Source: Nocardiopsis sp. YSL2 (lineage in GTDB: Bacteria > Actinomycetota > Actinomycetes > Streptosporangiales > Streptosporangiaceae). From it: a stretch of DNA of 64,000 bases. The notes under the pieces are model-generated. The model saw only the letters and a program-made list of their open reading frames with translations. It ran no database searches and was not told the origin of the DNA. Positions 52,774-60,360 of the stretch are shown here, one piece after another (within the stretch, counting starts at the first letter, position 1; every line of letters starts with the position of its first letter). Both the position numbers and the translations under genes were made by a program. The stretch lies in NCBI RefSeq assembly GCF_030555055.1, contig NZ_JAMOAO010000002.1:31961-95960 (forward strand), in the 5' to 3' direction.

Positions 52774-52983
52774 ATGCTCGATCACACCGACCCGCGGCAG
52801 CGCTGGTACAACCGGGCCGAGGCAGCCGAGGCGGCCGGAGTCAGCCTCCGCACCATCCAACGGTGGATCCTGTCCGGGCGCCTCACCGAACGACTCGGGC
52901 ACGTCAACGCCGCCGACCTGTTCGAGGTCGAACGCGAGCGGCGCACTGCCCGCACCCGCCCCGCCCCTGGTTGCGCAGCGTAG
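52774..52983 (+). CDS. MerR/excisionase-like small HTH protein
   Basis: 69 residues from ATG 52774, served by AAGGGGG (ATG 52759 is upstream of that site and less likely). RWYNRAEAAEAAGVSLRTIQ and RWILSGRLTERLGHV form a MerR-type helix-turn-helix with a short wing. Probably a regulator at the early/late boundary. Confidence 0.6.
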   Translation: MLDHTDPRQRWYNRAEAAEAAGVSLRTIQRWILSGRLTERLGHVNAADLFEVERERRTARTRPAPGCAA

Positions 52984-53000
52984 AGGGCGTGGCATATCCT
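52971..53000 (+). promoter_or_regulatory. Possible promoter in the early/late gap
   Basis: TTGCGC (52971-52976), 18-base spacer, TATCCT (52995-53000). A transcript starting near 53007 would run straight into the hairpin at 53027..53060. Only consensus resemblance supports it. Confidence 0.3.
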
Positions 53001-53026
53001 GTACTCAGAGTTGAATACGTGTACCC

Positions 53027-53060
53027 AACGCCCGGACGGCCACAGGCCCCGGGCGTTTCG
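53027..53060 (+). terminator. Intrinsic terminator
   Basis: AACGCCCGG / CCGGGCGTT with a 13-base loop, followed by TCGT. This motif type is common as a terminator in actinophages. It closes the early transcription unit 44 bases after the small HTH gene. Confidence 0.75.
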
Positions 53061-53399
53061 TATGCCCCGGGAAGCCTGAGCGACACCCGTTCCGCGGGCA
53101 CGCCGACCTCCCGGCCCGCCCGGCCCCACCAAGAACCTAACTCCTGCTCCTGGTGGCGCCGGGCCCTCTGTCTCACCCGCGCAGTACCGGGAGTCGCGCC
53201 CCGGCCGGGCCGGCCCGCCCCGGCACACAGCGGGCCCCACGTCGTACCCGGCAACCCAACCCGTCGGCGTCCCGCCGTGCCGGGTACAGCCCCGCCCACC
53301 GCCCCACCCGGGGCGGCTCCTGGAGGGCGGGGCACCACACTCCCAGCCCCACCCGCACTGCAGGTGAGGACTGGCGGCTGCCCGAGGAGGCACTCCACC
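53061..53399. other. Structured GC-rich region without a clear gene
   Basis: 339 bases with no convincing coding frame: the one long open frame on the plus strand is Pro/Gly/Arg-rich with unusual composition and no start with a ribosome site. A perfect 10-base inverted repeat GTACCCGGCA / TGCCGGGTAC (53244-53253, 53278-53287) and GCCCC / GGGGC (53301-53305, 53310-53314) suggest RNA structure. It may hold the late promoter or an untranslated leader for the following gene pair. Confidence 0.5.
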
Positions 53400-53633
53400 A
53401 TGGCCGACCCGCAGGCGCCCGGCGCGGTCACCGGATACCGGCAGCACCCGCAGGACCGCATCGACATCGTCAACCGCGTCAAGGCCGCGGAGAACGAGCT
53501 CGGGGACCTCGTCGCAGAGCTCCAGGCCCGCGACGGCGTCGACCAGCGCATGCTCGAACTCGGCCGCACGAACCTTCAGCAGGGCTTCATGTGGCTCGTG
53601 AGATCCGTCTTCCAGCCCGAGAGCAGGCTCTGA
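53400..53633 (+). CDS. Acb2/Tad1 hairpin-domain protein, candidate anti-CBASS sponge
   Basis: 77 residues, ATG after GAGGAGGCACTCCACC. After a short tail (1-14) two helices form the hairpin: QDRIDIVNRVKAAENELGDL (19-38) and DQRMLELGRTNLQQGF followed by MWLVRSVFQP (48-73). This pattern (acidic-Asn-Lys helix, D-x-R, then R-T-x-L/I-Q-Q-G-F-M and R-x-V-x-Q-P) is that of Acb2-type proteins, which bind cyclic oligonucleotide signals and so block CBASS, and in related proteins Thoeris. The gene opens a new unit after a terminator and is followed by a RyR-domain gene two bases later. Which nucleotide it binds, if any, cannot be told. Confidence 0.75.
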   Translation: MADPQAPGAVTGYRQHPQDRIDIVNRVKAAENELGDLVAELQARDGVDQRMLELGRTNLQQGFMWLVRSVFQPESRL

Positions 53634-53635
53634 AC

Positions 53636-53971
53636 ATGGACCACGCCGGCATCGCCCGCGTCTGCTACGACGCCAACCGCGCCTACCAGGTCGTCACCGG
53701 TGACCCCGCCGTGTCCCCACCGTGGGACGAAGCCCCCGAGTGGCAGCACGAGTCCGCGCTTGTCGGTGTCGAGCAGGCCCTCGACGGCGCCACCCCTGCA
53801 CAGCTCCACGAATCGTGGTGCGCACACAAGCGCTTCGACGGGTGGAAGTACGGCCCGATCAAGTCCTTCGAGGACCGCACCCACCCGTGCCTGGTGCCCT
53901 ACGAGGAACTCCCGGAAGACCAGCGCCGCAAGGACGCCCTCTTCCACGCCATCGTGGCCGCCCTCCGCTGA
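53636..53971 (+). CDS. RyR-domain protein
   Basis: 111 residues. ARVCYDANRAYQVVTGDPAV, PPWDEAPEWQHESALVGVEQ, WCAHKRFDGWKYGPIKSFED and THPCLVPYEELPEDQRRKD follow the ryanodine-receptor repeat (RyR) domain throughout, with the conserved W/G-W/Y-G and H-P-C-x-V-P-Y positions. Free-standing RyR domains occur in phages and in bacterial conflict systems, where nucleotide-ligand binding has been proposed. The start lies two bases after the Acb2-like stop, so the pair is almost surely co-expressed. Confidence 0.85.
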   Translation: MDHAGIARVCYDANRAYQVVTGDPAVSPPWDEAPEWQHESALVGVEQALDGATPAQLHESWCAHKRFDGWKYGPIKSFEDRTHPCLVPYEELPEDQRRKDALFHAIVAALR

Positions 53972-54043
53972 CACCCGACACGAACGCCGGCGGCAGACGA
54001 CCGCTGATCGAACACGCGTACCCACACACCACCGGAGGTCGCC

Positions 54044-54370
54044 ATGCCGCGCGTCACCATCCCAGTCACCACTCTGTCGGACGCCGGGGTCGCCGACCCC
54101 ACCGAGACCGACGGAGACGCCGTCAACCAGCACGCGCTCCCCAACACCGGGAAGACCATCCTGCGCGTGCGCAACAACGACGCCAGCGCGCTCGACCTGA
54201 CGCTCGGCACGCCCATCACCGTCGGAGGCAAGGCCGTCGACGACACCGTGGTGTCCATCCCCGCCGGGGCCACGCGCACCTTCGGGTCGCTCTCGCCCGC
54301 CCTGTACGGCACCTCGGTCCCGATCGACGTCGCCAGCGCCGAGCTGAAGCTCATCGCGTTCGAGCCGTGA
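54044..54370 (+). CDS. Small beta-rich phage protein, possibly structural
   Basis: 108 residues with alternating strands: ILRVRNNDASALDLTLGTP, VSIPAGATRTFGSLSP, VASAELKLIAFEP. The plan (strand pairs with SIPAG.TR.F) resembles small decoration or Ig-like head/fibre proteins, and the protein at 62985..63257 has a similar plan. Ribosome site CGGAGGTCGCC. It lies before the packaging genes, an unusual position for a structural protein. Confidence 0.5.
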   Translation: MPRVTIPVTTLSDAGVADPTETDGDAVNQHALPNTGKTILRVRNNDASALDLTLGTPITVGGKAVDDTVVSIPAGATRTFGSLSPALYGTSVPIDVASAELKLIAFEP

Positions 54371-54561
54371 GCCGCTACCGCATCTACAAGGCCGAGGTCC
54401 GCCGTGGCCACCAGGTCATCTGCCCTGAGACTCCCTGGCGGGTCATCGTGCACCGCCCAGGCGAGGAGATCAGCCTGCACCAGGCGGTGAGCTGGAATGC
54501 CGCCCTGAACTGGCTGGCCTACGCATGGCCGGTCCTAGACGACTACGCCCTGAGCGCCTGA
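54367..54561 (+). CDS. Small unknown phage protein
   Basis: 64 residues from GTG overlapping the previous stop. Aromatic and basic (YRIYKAEVRRGHQVICPETP, then AALNWLAYAWPVLDDYALSA). Function unknown. Confidence 0.55.
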   Translation: MSRYRIYKAEVRRGHQVICPETPWRVIVHRPGEEISLHQAVSWNAALNWLAYAWPVLDDYALSA

Positions 54562-54577
54562 CCGGAGAGGCCCGCCC

Positions 54578-55060
54578 ATGCCCGACGCCGTCTACCGCGA
54601 GCGTGCCGCACTCGTCGCGCTCCTCGCCGCCCAGTACCCAGCCGTCATCGTCCCCGATGGGGACCCGCAGACGCCGGGCTGGTCGCTCATCTACGTGGAC
54701 ACCCCGCACGGCCAGATGAGCTGGCACCTCAGCCCGGACGACCTCGACCTGTTCGCCCACGTGCCCACCGTGGACGACGGCCCGACCTGGGACGGGCACA
54801 CCACCGAGGAGAAGTACCAGCGCCTCGCCGCGCTCACCGCCGAGGTGGCCGCCACCGGCACGCCCCTCATGCGCAGCGCCCACGGCGACCCCCAGGTCGT
54901 CCGCCCCGGCGACACCCTCATCCTGCGCAGCAAGGCGGTCATCACCGCGGAGACGGCCGCGAAGCTCAAGGCCGACGTCGCCCACCGCATGCCCGGCGTC
55001 GACGCCGCCATCTTCGCTGGCATCGAGCAGCTGGCCGTGTACCGGCCCGACCCCGAGTAG
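54578..55060 (+). CDS. Unknown phage protein with WDGHTTEEKY motif
   Basis: 160 residues. The segment HGQMSWHLSPDDLDLFAHVP ... WDGHTTEEKYQRLAALT is a conserved signature of a protein family common in actinobacterial phages and mobile DNA. The C-terminal part (VRPGDTLILRSKAVITAETA, AHRMPGVDAAIFAG) looks like a separate domain. Function unknown. Confidence 0.65.
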   Translation: MPDAVYRERAALVALLAAQYPAVIVPDGDPQTPGWSLIYVDTPHGQMSWHLSPDDLDLFAHVPTVDDGPTWDGHTTEEKYQRLAALTAEVAATGTPLMRSAHGDPQVVRPGDTLILRSKAVITAETAAKLKADVAHRMPGVDAAIFAGIEQLAVYRPDPE

Positions 55061-55070
55061 CGAGCCAGCC

Positions 55071-55436
55071 GTGCCCAGCAGAGCACCCCGCCGCTGCACC
55101 CGCTGCAGGAAGCTCAAGGGACCCGACGGCCAGTGCTCACCCCAGTGCCGCACACGCATGCGCAGGCGCGGCGAGAGGGCACGAGGCACCAGCACCGCCC
55201 AGGGGTACGGAGCAGAGCACCGCGACCGCTTCCGCGCCGGCGTACTCGCCCGCGACCCCGACTGCGTCCTGTGCGGCGACCCAGCAACCCAGGCCGACCA
55301 TCACCCGCTCTCACGCAAGGAGCTGGTGGCCCGAGGGCTCGACCCCAACGACCCCGAGTACGGCCGCGGTCTCTGCCGCCCGTGTCACTCCTCCGAGACC
55401 GCCCAACACCAGCCCGGTGGGTGGAACCGCAGGTAA
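55071..55436 (+). CDS. HNH endonuclease
   Basis: 121 residues from GTG. CVLCG (65-69), ADHHPLSRKELVARG (catalytic His region about 75-89) and GLCRPCHSSET (100-110) give the HNH/zinc fold. In HK97-type phages an HNH protein next to the terminase is needed for specific DNA cleavage at cos during packaging. It lies one intergenic gap away from the small terminase. Confidence 0.85.
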   Translation: MPSRAPRRCTRCRKLKGPDGQCSPQCRTRMRRRGERARGTSTAQGYGAEHRDRFRAGVLARDPDCVLCGDPATQADHHPLSRKELVARGLDPNDPEYGRGLCRPCHSSETAQHQPGGWNRR

Positions 55437-55592
55437 GGCCGGTTCGATCACCCCGCCGACCCCCGGTATCCACAGGGGGGAGGGGGTGGGTCGCCGACCT
55501 GGGGGAGCAGGCCGAGCAAACGCCCTGGTGACTGCGCGTCCTCGCCGACAAAAGATCCGAATCTGTGCAGCGATGAGAGCAGGGAGGTCGTC
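55437..55592. other. Gap between HNH and small terminase; candidate cos region
   Basis: 156 non-coding bases, G/C-skewed, with CCCCC ... GGGGGG pairing around GGTATCCACA (55469-55480) and repeated GCCGAC. In phages with an HNH-TerS-TerL order the cohesive end site usually lies just here. No cut site can be assigned from sequence alone. Confidence 0.4.
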
Positions 55593-56081
55593 ATGGGACG
55601 TGGAGGACAGGGCCGCCCCACGAAGCCGACCTCGCTCAAGGTGTTGCACGGCGACCGCCCGGACCGCATCAACGACGGCGAGCCGATCCCCGACGAGGGC
55701 GAGATCGCGCCGCCCGAGTGGCTGCTGGACCTGGACGCCGAAGCCAAGGACGGGGTCGAGAGCGCCCTGGACGTGTGGCACCGCCTGACCCCGGACCTGA
55801 TCCGCCAGGGCGTCCTGACCGCGTGGGACGTGGAGTCGTTCGCGGTGTTCTGCGACGCCGTGGTCGGCCACCGCCGGGCCGCGATGACCGTGTCCCGCGA
55901 GGGGCTGACCATCGCGGGCGCCCGGGGCACGGTGAAGAACCCAGCGCTGACGGCGCTGAAGGACTACGCCGAGATCGTCGCCCGGTACGGCGCCCGGTAC
56001 GGGCTGACCCCGTCGGACCGCGCGTCGCTCAGCATCGGAGGCGACGCGCATGGCGCGAAGGACGACCTCCTCACCGGGTAG
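55593..56081 (+). CDS. Terminase small subunit (P27 family)
   Basis: 162 residues. N-terminal GRPTKPTSLKVLHGDRPDRI is the P27-type start. The rest (APPEWLLDLDAEAKDGVESA, LTAWDVESFAVFCDAVVGHR, NPALTALKDYAEIVARYGAR, YGLTPSDRASLSI) matches the family along its length. It recognises the packaging site and recruits the large subunit, which overlaps its 3' end by 32 bases. Confidence 0.88.
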   Translation: MGRGGQGRPTKPTSLKVLHGDRPDRINDGEPIPDEGEIAPPEWLLDLDAEAKDGVESALDVWHRLTPDLIRQGVLTAWDVESFAVFCDAVVGHRRAAMTVSREGLTIAGARGTVKNPALTALKDYAEIVARYGARYGLTPSDRASLSIGGDAHGAKDDLLTG

Positions 56082-57879
56082 CCCGGCGCCGCGCGCCAAG
56101 CGCGCGACGCCCGCGGGGCGCCGGCCGCGCCGACCGCGCACGCTGGTGGTGGACCACGAACGGCGGTGGCGGCCGCGCACGCGCCGCGGTGACGTGTGCG
56201 GGTACACCTTCCGGGGCCAGCAGTGCGAGAAGAAGGGCGCGCACTACTGCGAGCCGCGCGCCGACCGGGTGGTCGCGTTCTTCGCCGAGCTGCTCGTGCA
56301 CACCAAGGGCCCACACCGGCGCAAGCCGTTCGTGCTCAAGGCCTGGCAGGAGCACGAGATCGTGCGGCCCCTCTTCGGCGAGGTCGTCTGGTCCGCCGAG
56401 TACGGCTGCTACGTCCGCCGGTACCGGATCGCCTACGTGGTCCTCGCCAGGAAGAACGGCAAGAGCGAGCTCGCGGCAGGACTGCTGCTCTACCTCCTGG
56501 TCGGTGACGACGAGGAGTCCGCGGAGGTCTACGGCGCGGCGGCCGACACCAAGCAGGCCGGCAAAGTCTTCGAGCCCGCCTTGAGGATGATGCAGCTCCA
56601 GCCGAAGCTGTCCGCCCGGATCAAGCACGCCAAGAACGCGCGCCGTCTGGTCGATGAGCGCACGGCGTCCTACTACGAGATCATCACGGCGGACGCCGAC
56701 GGCGAGCTCGGGCACAACCCGCACGGGTTCTGCCTCGACGAGGTTCTGAGCCAGCGCGACGGGTCGCTGTGGGCGGCGCTGACCACGGCGGTCGGTGCGC
56801 GGCTCCAGGAGCTGCTGTTCGCCATCACGACGGAGACGAACGACTCCGCGTCCTTCGGCGCCGACCTCATCGACGAGGCCGAGCAGATCCAGGCCGACCC
56901 GGCCCGCGCGCCGCACGTGTTCGCCTACGTCCGCAAGATGCCGCGCTCGCAGGAGGAACTCGACCGGCTGCGCAAGACGTTCCCCCACCACCCCGACCTG
57001 CCGGTGTCCCTGGACCCGTGGGACGAGGCGAACTGGAAGTGGCCCAACCCAGCACTGGGTGAGTTCAAGTCCCTGGATGCGATGCGCCGCCAAGCCCTCG
57101 ACGCCAAGACGGACCCGACCAAGGCCAACTCGTTCTGCCAGTTCTCGCTGAACCAGAGGGTTCAGCAGGCGTCGCGCTGGATCACCATGGACCTGTGGGA
57201 CGCGAACACGGGTGAGATCGCCGCGACCCCCGACTGGATCGTCCCGAAGCTCGAAGGCCGCAAGTGCTGGGCCGGCCTCGACCTGTCCTCGAAGTTGGAC
57301 CTCACCGCGTGGGCGCTGCTGTTCGCGGACGGCAGCGTGGTCTGGCGGTTCTGGGCCCCCGAGTCGGTCCTGCCCGCCCTCGACGAGCACACCGACGGGA
57401 AGTTCTCCCAGTGGGTGGCCGCCGGGTGGGTGACCGCGACCGAAGGCGACGTCATCGACTACGAGACCGTCTACGCCGACATCGAGGAAGACCACGCCCG
57501 GTACGCCATCGTCGACGTCACCTACGACCGCTGGTCGGGTGAGCCGGTCCGCCAGGAGGTGCAGAGCCGCACCGGCCTGGAGATGGTGGAGTCGGGCACG
57601 ACCTTCGACAAGATGACCGCCCCGATGAACGAGCTCAAGCGGCTGCTCATCGGCCGTGAGCTGGCGACCTTCGGCAACCCGGTCGCCCGGTGGATGGCCG
57701 ACAACCTCGAAGCCAAGAGCCCGCGCGACGACCCGGACCGGGTCCGCCCCGTCAAGCCCAACCGGCACAAGTCCGGGCTGCGGATCGACGGAATGCTCGC
57801 CGTCATCTTCGCCGTCGACGGCCGCCTGGCCGAGGCCGCCCGCGACGCCGACAACCTGCCCCAGGCCGACATCTTCTGA
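56050..57879 (+). CDS. Terminase large subunit
   Basis: 609 residues. A basic N-terminus, then the ATPase: VVLARKNGKSELAAGLLLYL (Walker A about 132-139), FCLDEVLSQ (Walker B about 227-235), and coupling motif near AITTETNDSA. The nuclease follows: CWAGLDLSSKLDLTAW (Asp about 411) and later VDVTYDRWSGEP and GMLAVIFAVDGRLAEA. It drives DNA into the head and cuts it. The N-terminal 45 residues are longer than usual. ATG 56050 is preceded by GGAGGCGAC. Confidence 0.93.
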   Translation: MARRTTSSPGSPAPRAKRATPAGRRPRRPRTLVVDHERRWRPRTRRGDVCGYTFRGQQCEKKGAHYCEPRADRVVAFFAELLVHTKGPHRRKPFVLKAWQEHEIVRPLFGEVVWSAEYGCYVRRYRIAYVVLARKNGKSELAAGLLLYLLVGDDEESAEVYGAAADTKQAGKVFEPALRMMQLQPKLSARIKHAKNARRLVDERTASYYEIITADADGELGHNPHGFCLDEVLSQRDGSLWAALTTAVGARLQELLFAITTETNDSASFGADLIDEAEQIQADPARAPHVFAYVRKMPRSQEELDRLRKTFPHHPDLPVSLDPWDEANWKWPNPALGEFKSLDAMRRQALDAKTDPTKANSFCQFSLNQRVQQASRWITMDLWDANTGEIAATPDWIVPKLEGRKCWAGLDLSSKLDLTAWALLFADGSVVWRFWAPESVLPALDEHTDGKFSQWVAAGWVTATEGDVIDYETVYADIEEDHARYAIVDVTYDRWSGEPVRQEVQSRTGLEMVESGTTFDKMTAPMNELKRLLIGRELATFGNPVARWMADNLEAKSPRDDPDRVRPVKPNRHKSGLRIDGMLAVIFAVDGRLAEAARDADNLPQADIF

Positions 57880-57889
57880 GGAGCACGCG

Positions 57890-58267
57890 ATGCACCGATG
57901 GGCTGCTGTGGCCTGCCTTGCCGCCGGAACCTGGATGCTCACCGGGCCCGGGTGGGCCCTGCTCGCACTCGGGGCCCTGGTGTGGCTGCTCGCCCCCGCC
58001 GGTTCCGGCCAGGTGCGCGCCGACGACGTCACCGCGCGGACCAAGGCCGCCGCGGCCAGCGTCCGCGCGGCGCTGGCCCGCACCCGCCAGATGCCCCGGC
58101 GCACCATCGCCGTGACGACCATGGTCGTCGGCGCGATCGTGCTGCCCCTCGGAGTCGGGCTGCTCGCCGCCGCAGCGGCGACCACGGCCATCGGCGCCGG
58201 CGCTGTCGCCGTCACCGCGGGAGTCGAGATGGCCGCGCTGTCGATCCTCACCGGGTGGAACGCCTGA
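57890..58267 (+). CDS. Small membrane protein between terminase and portal
   Basis: 125 residues with three hydrophobic segments (about 4-18, 19-36 and 75-115: AAVACLAAGTWMLTGPGWAL, TTMVVGAIVLPLGVGLLAAA, TAIGAGAVAVTAGVEMAALS) and a basic loop (ARTRQMPRRT). Position inside the head-gene cluster is unusual for a membrane protein. Possible roles are a holin-like or exclusion protein. Stop overlaps the portal ATG. Confidence 0.6.
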   Translation: MHRWAAVACLAAGTWMLTGPGWALLALGALVWLLAPAGSGQVRADDVTARTKAAAASVRAALARTRQMPRRTIAVTTMVVGAIVLPLGVGLLAAAAATTAIGAGAVAVTAGVEMAALSILTGWNA

Positions 58268-59652
58268 TGGGGTGGCTCAGCGGCCCGCCCGAGACGAAGG
58301 CGGCAGGCGCCAGTGGGCTGTCGCCCACGCTGAACCTGGGCCCCGGAGCTCCGCTGTACCCGAGCTCGGGGTTCCTCTCCGCGGCCGCGCACGGGTTCGG
58401 CCGCAACGAGCTCGTCTACGCCTGCATCATGGAGCTGGCCACCTCGATGCCCGAGGCCGTCCTGCGTGTGTACGGCCCCGACGGGTTGGGGGAGGCCAAG
58501 GAGAACCACCCGCTGCGCCGCCTGCTCGCGGACCCGAACCCGATCCTGTCGGAGTTCGAGCTGTTCGAGCTCACGGTCATCCACATGATGCTGGCGGGCA
58601 CGGCGTTCTGGGAGATCGTCCGCGACCAGGCCGGGCGCCCCGTCCAGCTCTGGCCGCTGCGCCCCGACCTCGTCCGGTTCTGGCTCCAGCCCAACGGCCG
58701 CCTGCGGTTCGGGTTCCTCGCCGGCGCAGGCGGCAGGATCGTCGACCTCGGCGAGGACGTCATCGCGTTCCGGCTGCCCAACCCCGTGGACCCTCTCGTC
58801 GGGCAGCCGCCGCTGCGGCCCGCGCTGCGGGCGGTCGCCCTCGACAACGAGGCCACCGACTTCGTGAAGGCCCTGCTGCAGAACCGTGCGGTGCCCGGCA
58901 CGATCATCACCGTCCAGCAGCAGCTCGACGAGGACAACGCCGAGCGGCTCGTCACGAAGTGGAAGCAGAAGTTCGGCGGTGCCCGCCGCGGCGAACCGGC
59001 CGTCCTGCAGAAGGGCATGGACGCCAAGGTCCTCGGGCTCGACCTGGACAAGCTGGAGTTCCCGGACCTGCGCACCATCGCAGAGTCGCGGATCTGCATG
59101 GCGTTCGGAGTGCAGCCGATCCTGATCAGCGCCAAGGTCGGACTGGACCGGTCCACCTTCGCGAACTACGCGGAGGCCCGCCGGAGCTTCTGGGAAGAGA
59201 CGGTCATGCCGCTGCAGCGGCGGTTCAAGGACGTGATCGTCCGTGCCCTGCTCCCCGCGGTCAACGACGCCCAGTTCTCGAACCCGCGCCGGGTGGCGGT
59301 GCGCTGGGACCGCTCCGAGGTGCTCGCGCTCAAGGAGAGCGAGCAGGCGATCTGGGAGCGCGCGAACTCCGCGCTCCGGGCCGGGGCGATCACGGTCAAC
59401 GACTTCCGGCGCACCGTCGGGATGCCGCTGGTCGACGGCGGCGATGTGTTCCTGCGTCCAGCCGGTGTCGTGCCTACCACCGCCGACGGCACCCCCACCG
59501 GCGGAGCGCTCCTCGCGGACCCCGCCGCCTCCGGGGACGGCGACGAGGACGAGGGTGACGAGGACGACGACGCCCAGGGCGGAGAGCCCGGACAGTCGTC
59601 GCTGTCCGACACCGACCTCAGGCGCATGCTCGCTGCTCTGCCCGAGGGGTGA
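58267..59652 (+). CDS. Portal protein (HK97 family)
   Basis: 461 residues. NELVYACIMELATSMPEAVL, HPLRRLLADPNPILSEFELF, GTAFWEIVRDQAGRPVQLWP, LQPNGRLRFGF, and RTIAESRICMAFGVQPILIS with FANYAEARRSFWEETVMPL are the conserved blocks of the family. It forms the dodecameric ring for DNA passage. The C-terminal 60 residues are acidic and disordered. Confidence 0.92.
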   Translation: MGWLSGPPETKAAGASGLSPTLNLGPGAPLYPSSGFLSAAAHGFGRNELVYACIMELATSMPEAVLRVYGPDGLGEAKENHPLRRLLADPNPILSEFELFELTVIHMMLAGTAFWEIVRDQAGRPVQLWPLRPDLVRFWLQPNGRLRFGFLAGAGGRIVDLGEDVIAFRLPNPVDPLVGQPPLRPALRAVALDNEATDFVKALLQNRAVPGTIITVQQQLDEDNAERLVTKWKQKFGGARRGEPAVLQKGMDAKVLGLDLDKLEFPDLRTIAESRICMAFGVQPILISAKVGLDRSTFANYAEARRSFWEETVMPLQRRFKDVIVRALLPAVNDAQFSNPRRVAVRWDRSEVLALKESEQAIWERANSALRAGAITVNDFRRTVGMPLVDGGDVFLRPAGVVPTTADGTPTGGALLADPAASGDGDEDEGDEDDDAQGGEPGQSSLSDTDLRRMLAALPEG

Positions 59653-59657
59653 GCTGA

Positions 59658-60353
59658 GTGGCCGCCCGCCCGCGGGTGCCAGCCCGGCACCTGCGCGACG
59701 CCACCCGCAGCATGGTCGCGTTCTTCAAGCTGCAGCGCGCGGCCGTCGTCGCCCGGTGGCCCGACCCGAAGTCGCACCGGCCCGGCGCGCGCAAGGCCCG
59801 CGTCGACGAGCTGTTCTCGCTGTCCCGCTGGGACCGGGTCCTCGCCCCCGACATCTACTCCATCGCCCTCGGAGTGTCCGTGGCGGCCGGCACGTCGATC
59901 ATGGCCGGCCTCGCGGGGTTCGAGGAGGAGGACTACGACGAGGAGCGGACGTTCGAGTGGCTGGCCGTGCACGCCGCCGCGGTCGCCGCGAGCATCAACA
60001 TCACGACCCGCGAGGACCTGGCCACCGCGCTCACCGCCGGGCAGGGCCCCGAAGACATCGCCAGCATGTTCGCCGGCTACCTCACCCGCCGCGCCCCGCA
60101 GATCGCGCAGACCGAGGTCACCGCGGCGAAGGGCTTCGGAGCCCGCGAGGCGGGACAGCAGACCGGTCTGGACATGGTCAAGACCTGGAAGACCGGCTCC
60201 AACCCGCGCAGCAGCCACGCCCGCCTCGACGGCGAGACCGTGCCCCTGGATTCCACGTTCAGCAACCGTGCCCGCTGGCCCGGCGACTCCGTGCTCGACA
60301 CCGAAGAGCGCGCAGGATGCAACTGCTCCATGGAGATCGACACTACCGAGTGA
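59658..60353 (+). CDS. Phage head morphogenesis protein (SPP1 gp7/Mu F-like)
   Basis: 231 residues from GTG. Helical N-terminal part and a C-terminal domain with TEVTAAKGFGAREAGQQTGL, KTWKTGSNPRSSHARLDGET and CNCSMEID, typical of the minor head protein family that helps start capsid assembly with the portal. The layout H-x-R-L-D-G and C-x-C is diagnostic. Confidence 0.82.
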   Translation: MAARPRVPARHLRDATRSMVAFFKLQRAAVVARWPDPKSHRPGARKARVDELFSLSRWDRVLAPDIYSIALGVSVAAGTSIMAGLAGFEEEDYDEERTFEWLAVHAAAVAASINITTREDLATALTAGQGPEDIASMFAGYLTRRAPQIAQTEVTAAKGFGAREAGQQTGLDMVKTWKTGSNPRSSHARLDGETVPLDSTFSNRARWPGDSVLDTEERAGCNCSMEIDTTE

Positions 60354-60360
60354 GGACACC

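Noticed and set aside
52863..53633. One 256-codon protein covering the gap before the Acb2-like gene
   Set aside because: The upstream part is Pro/Gly/Arg-rich, crosses a terminator and has no ribosome site; ATG 53400 has a good one and starts exactly at the recognised domain.
56071..58584. Very long minus-strand open frame (837 codons) opposite the terminase genes
   Set aside because: A shadow of the high-GC plus-strand genes; the plus strand encodes a clear terminase and portal. The same applies to long minus frames at 49959-52295, 60702-62735, 13668-15197 and 158-1717.
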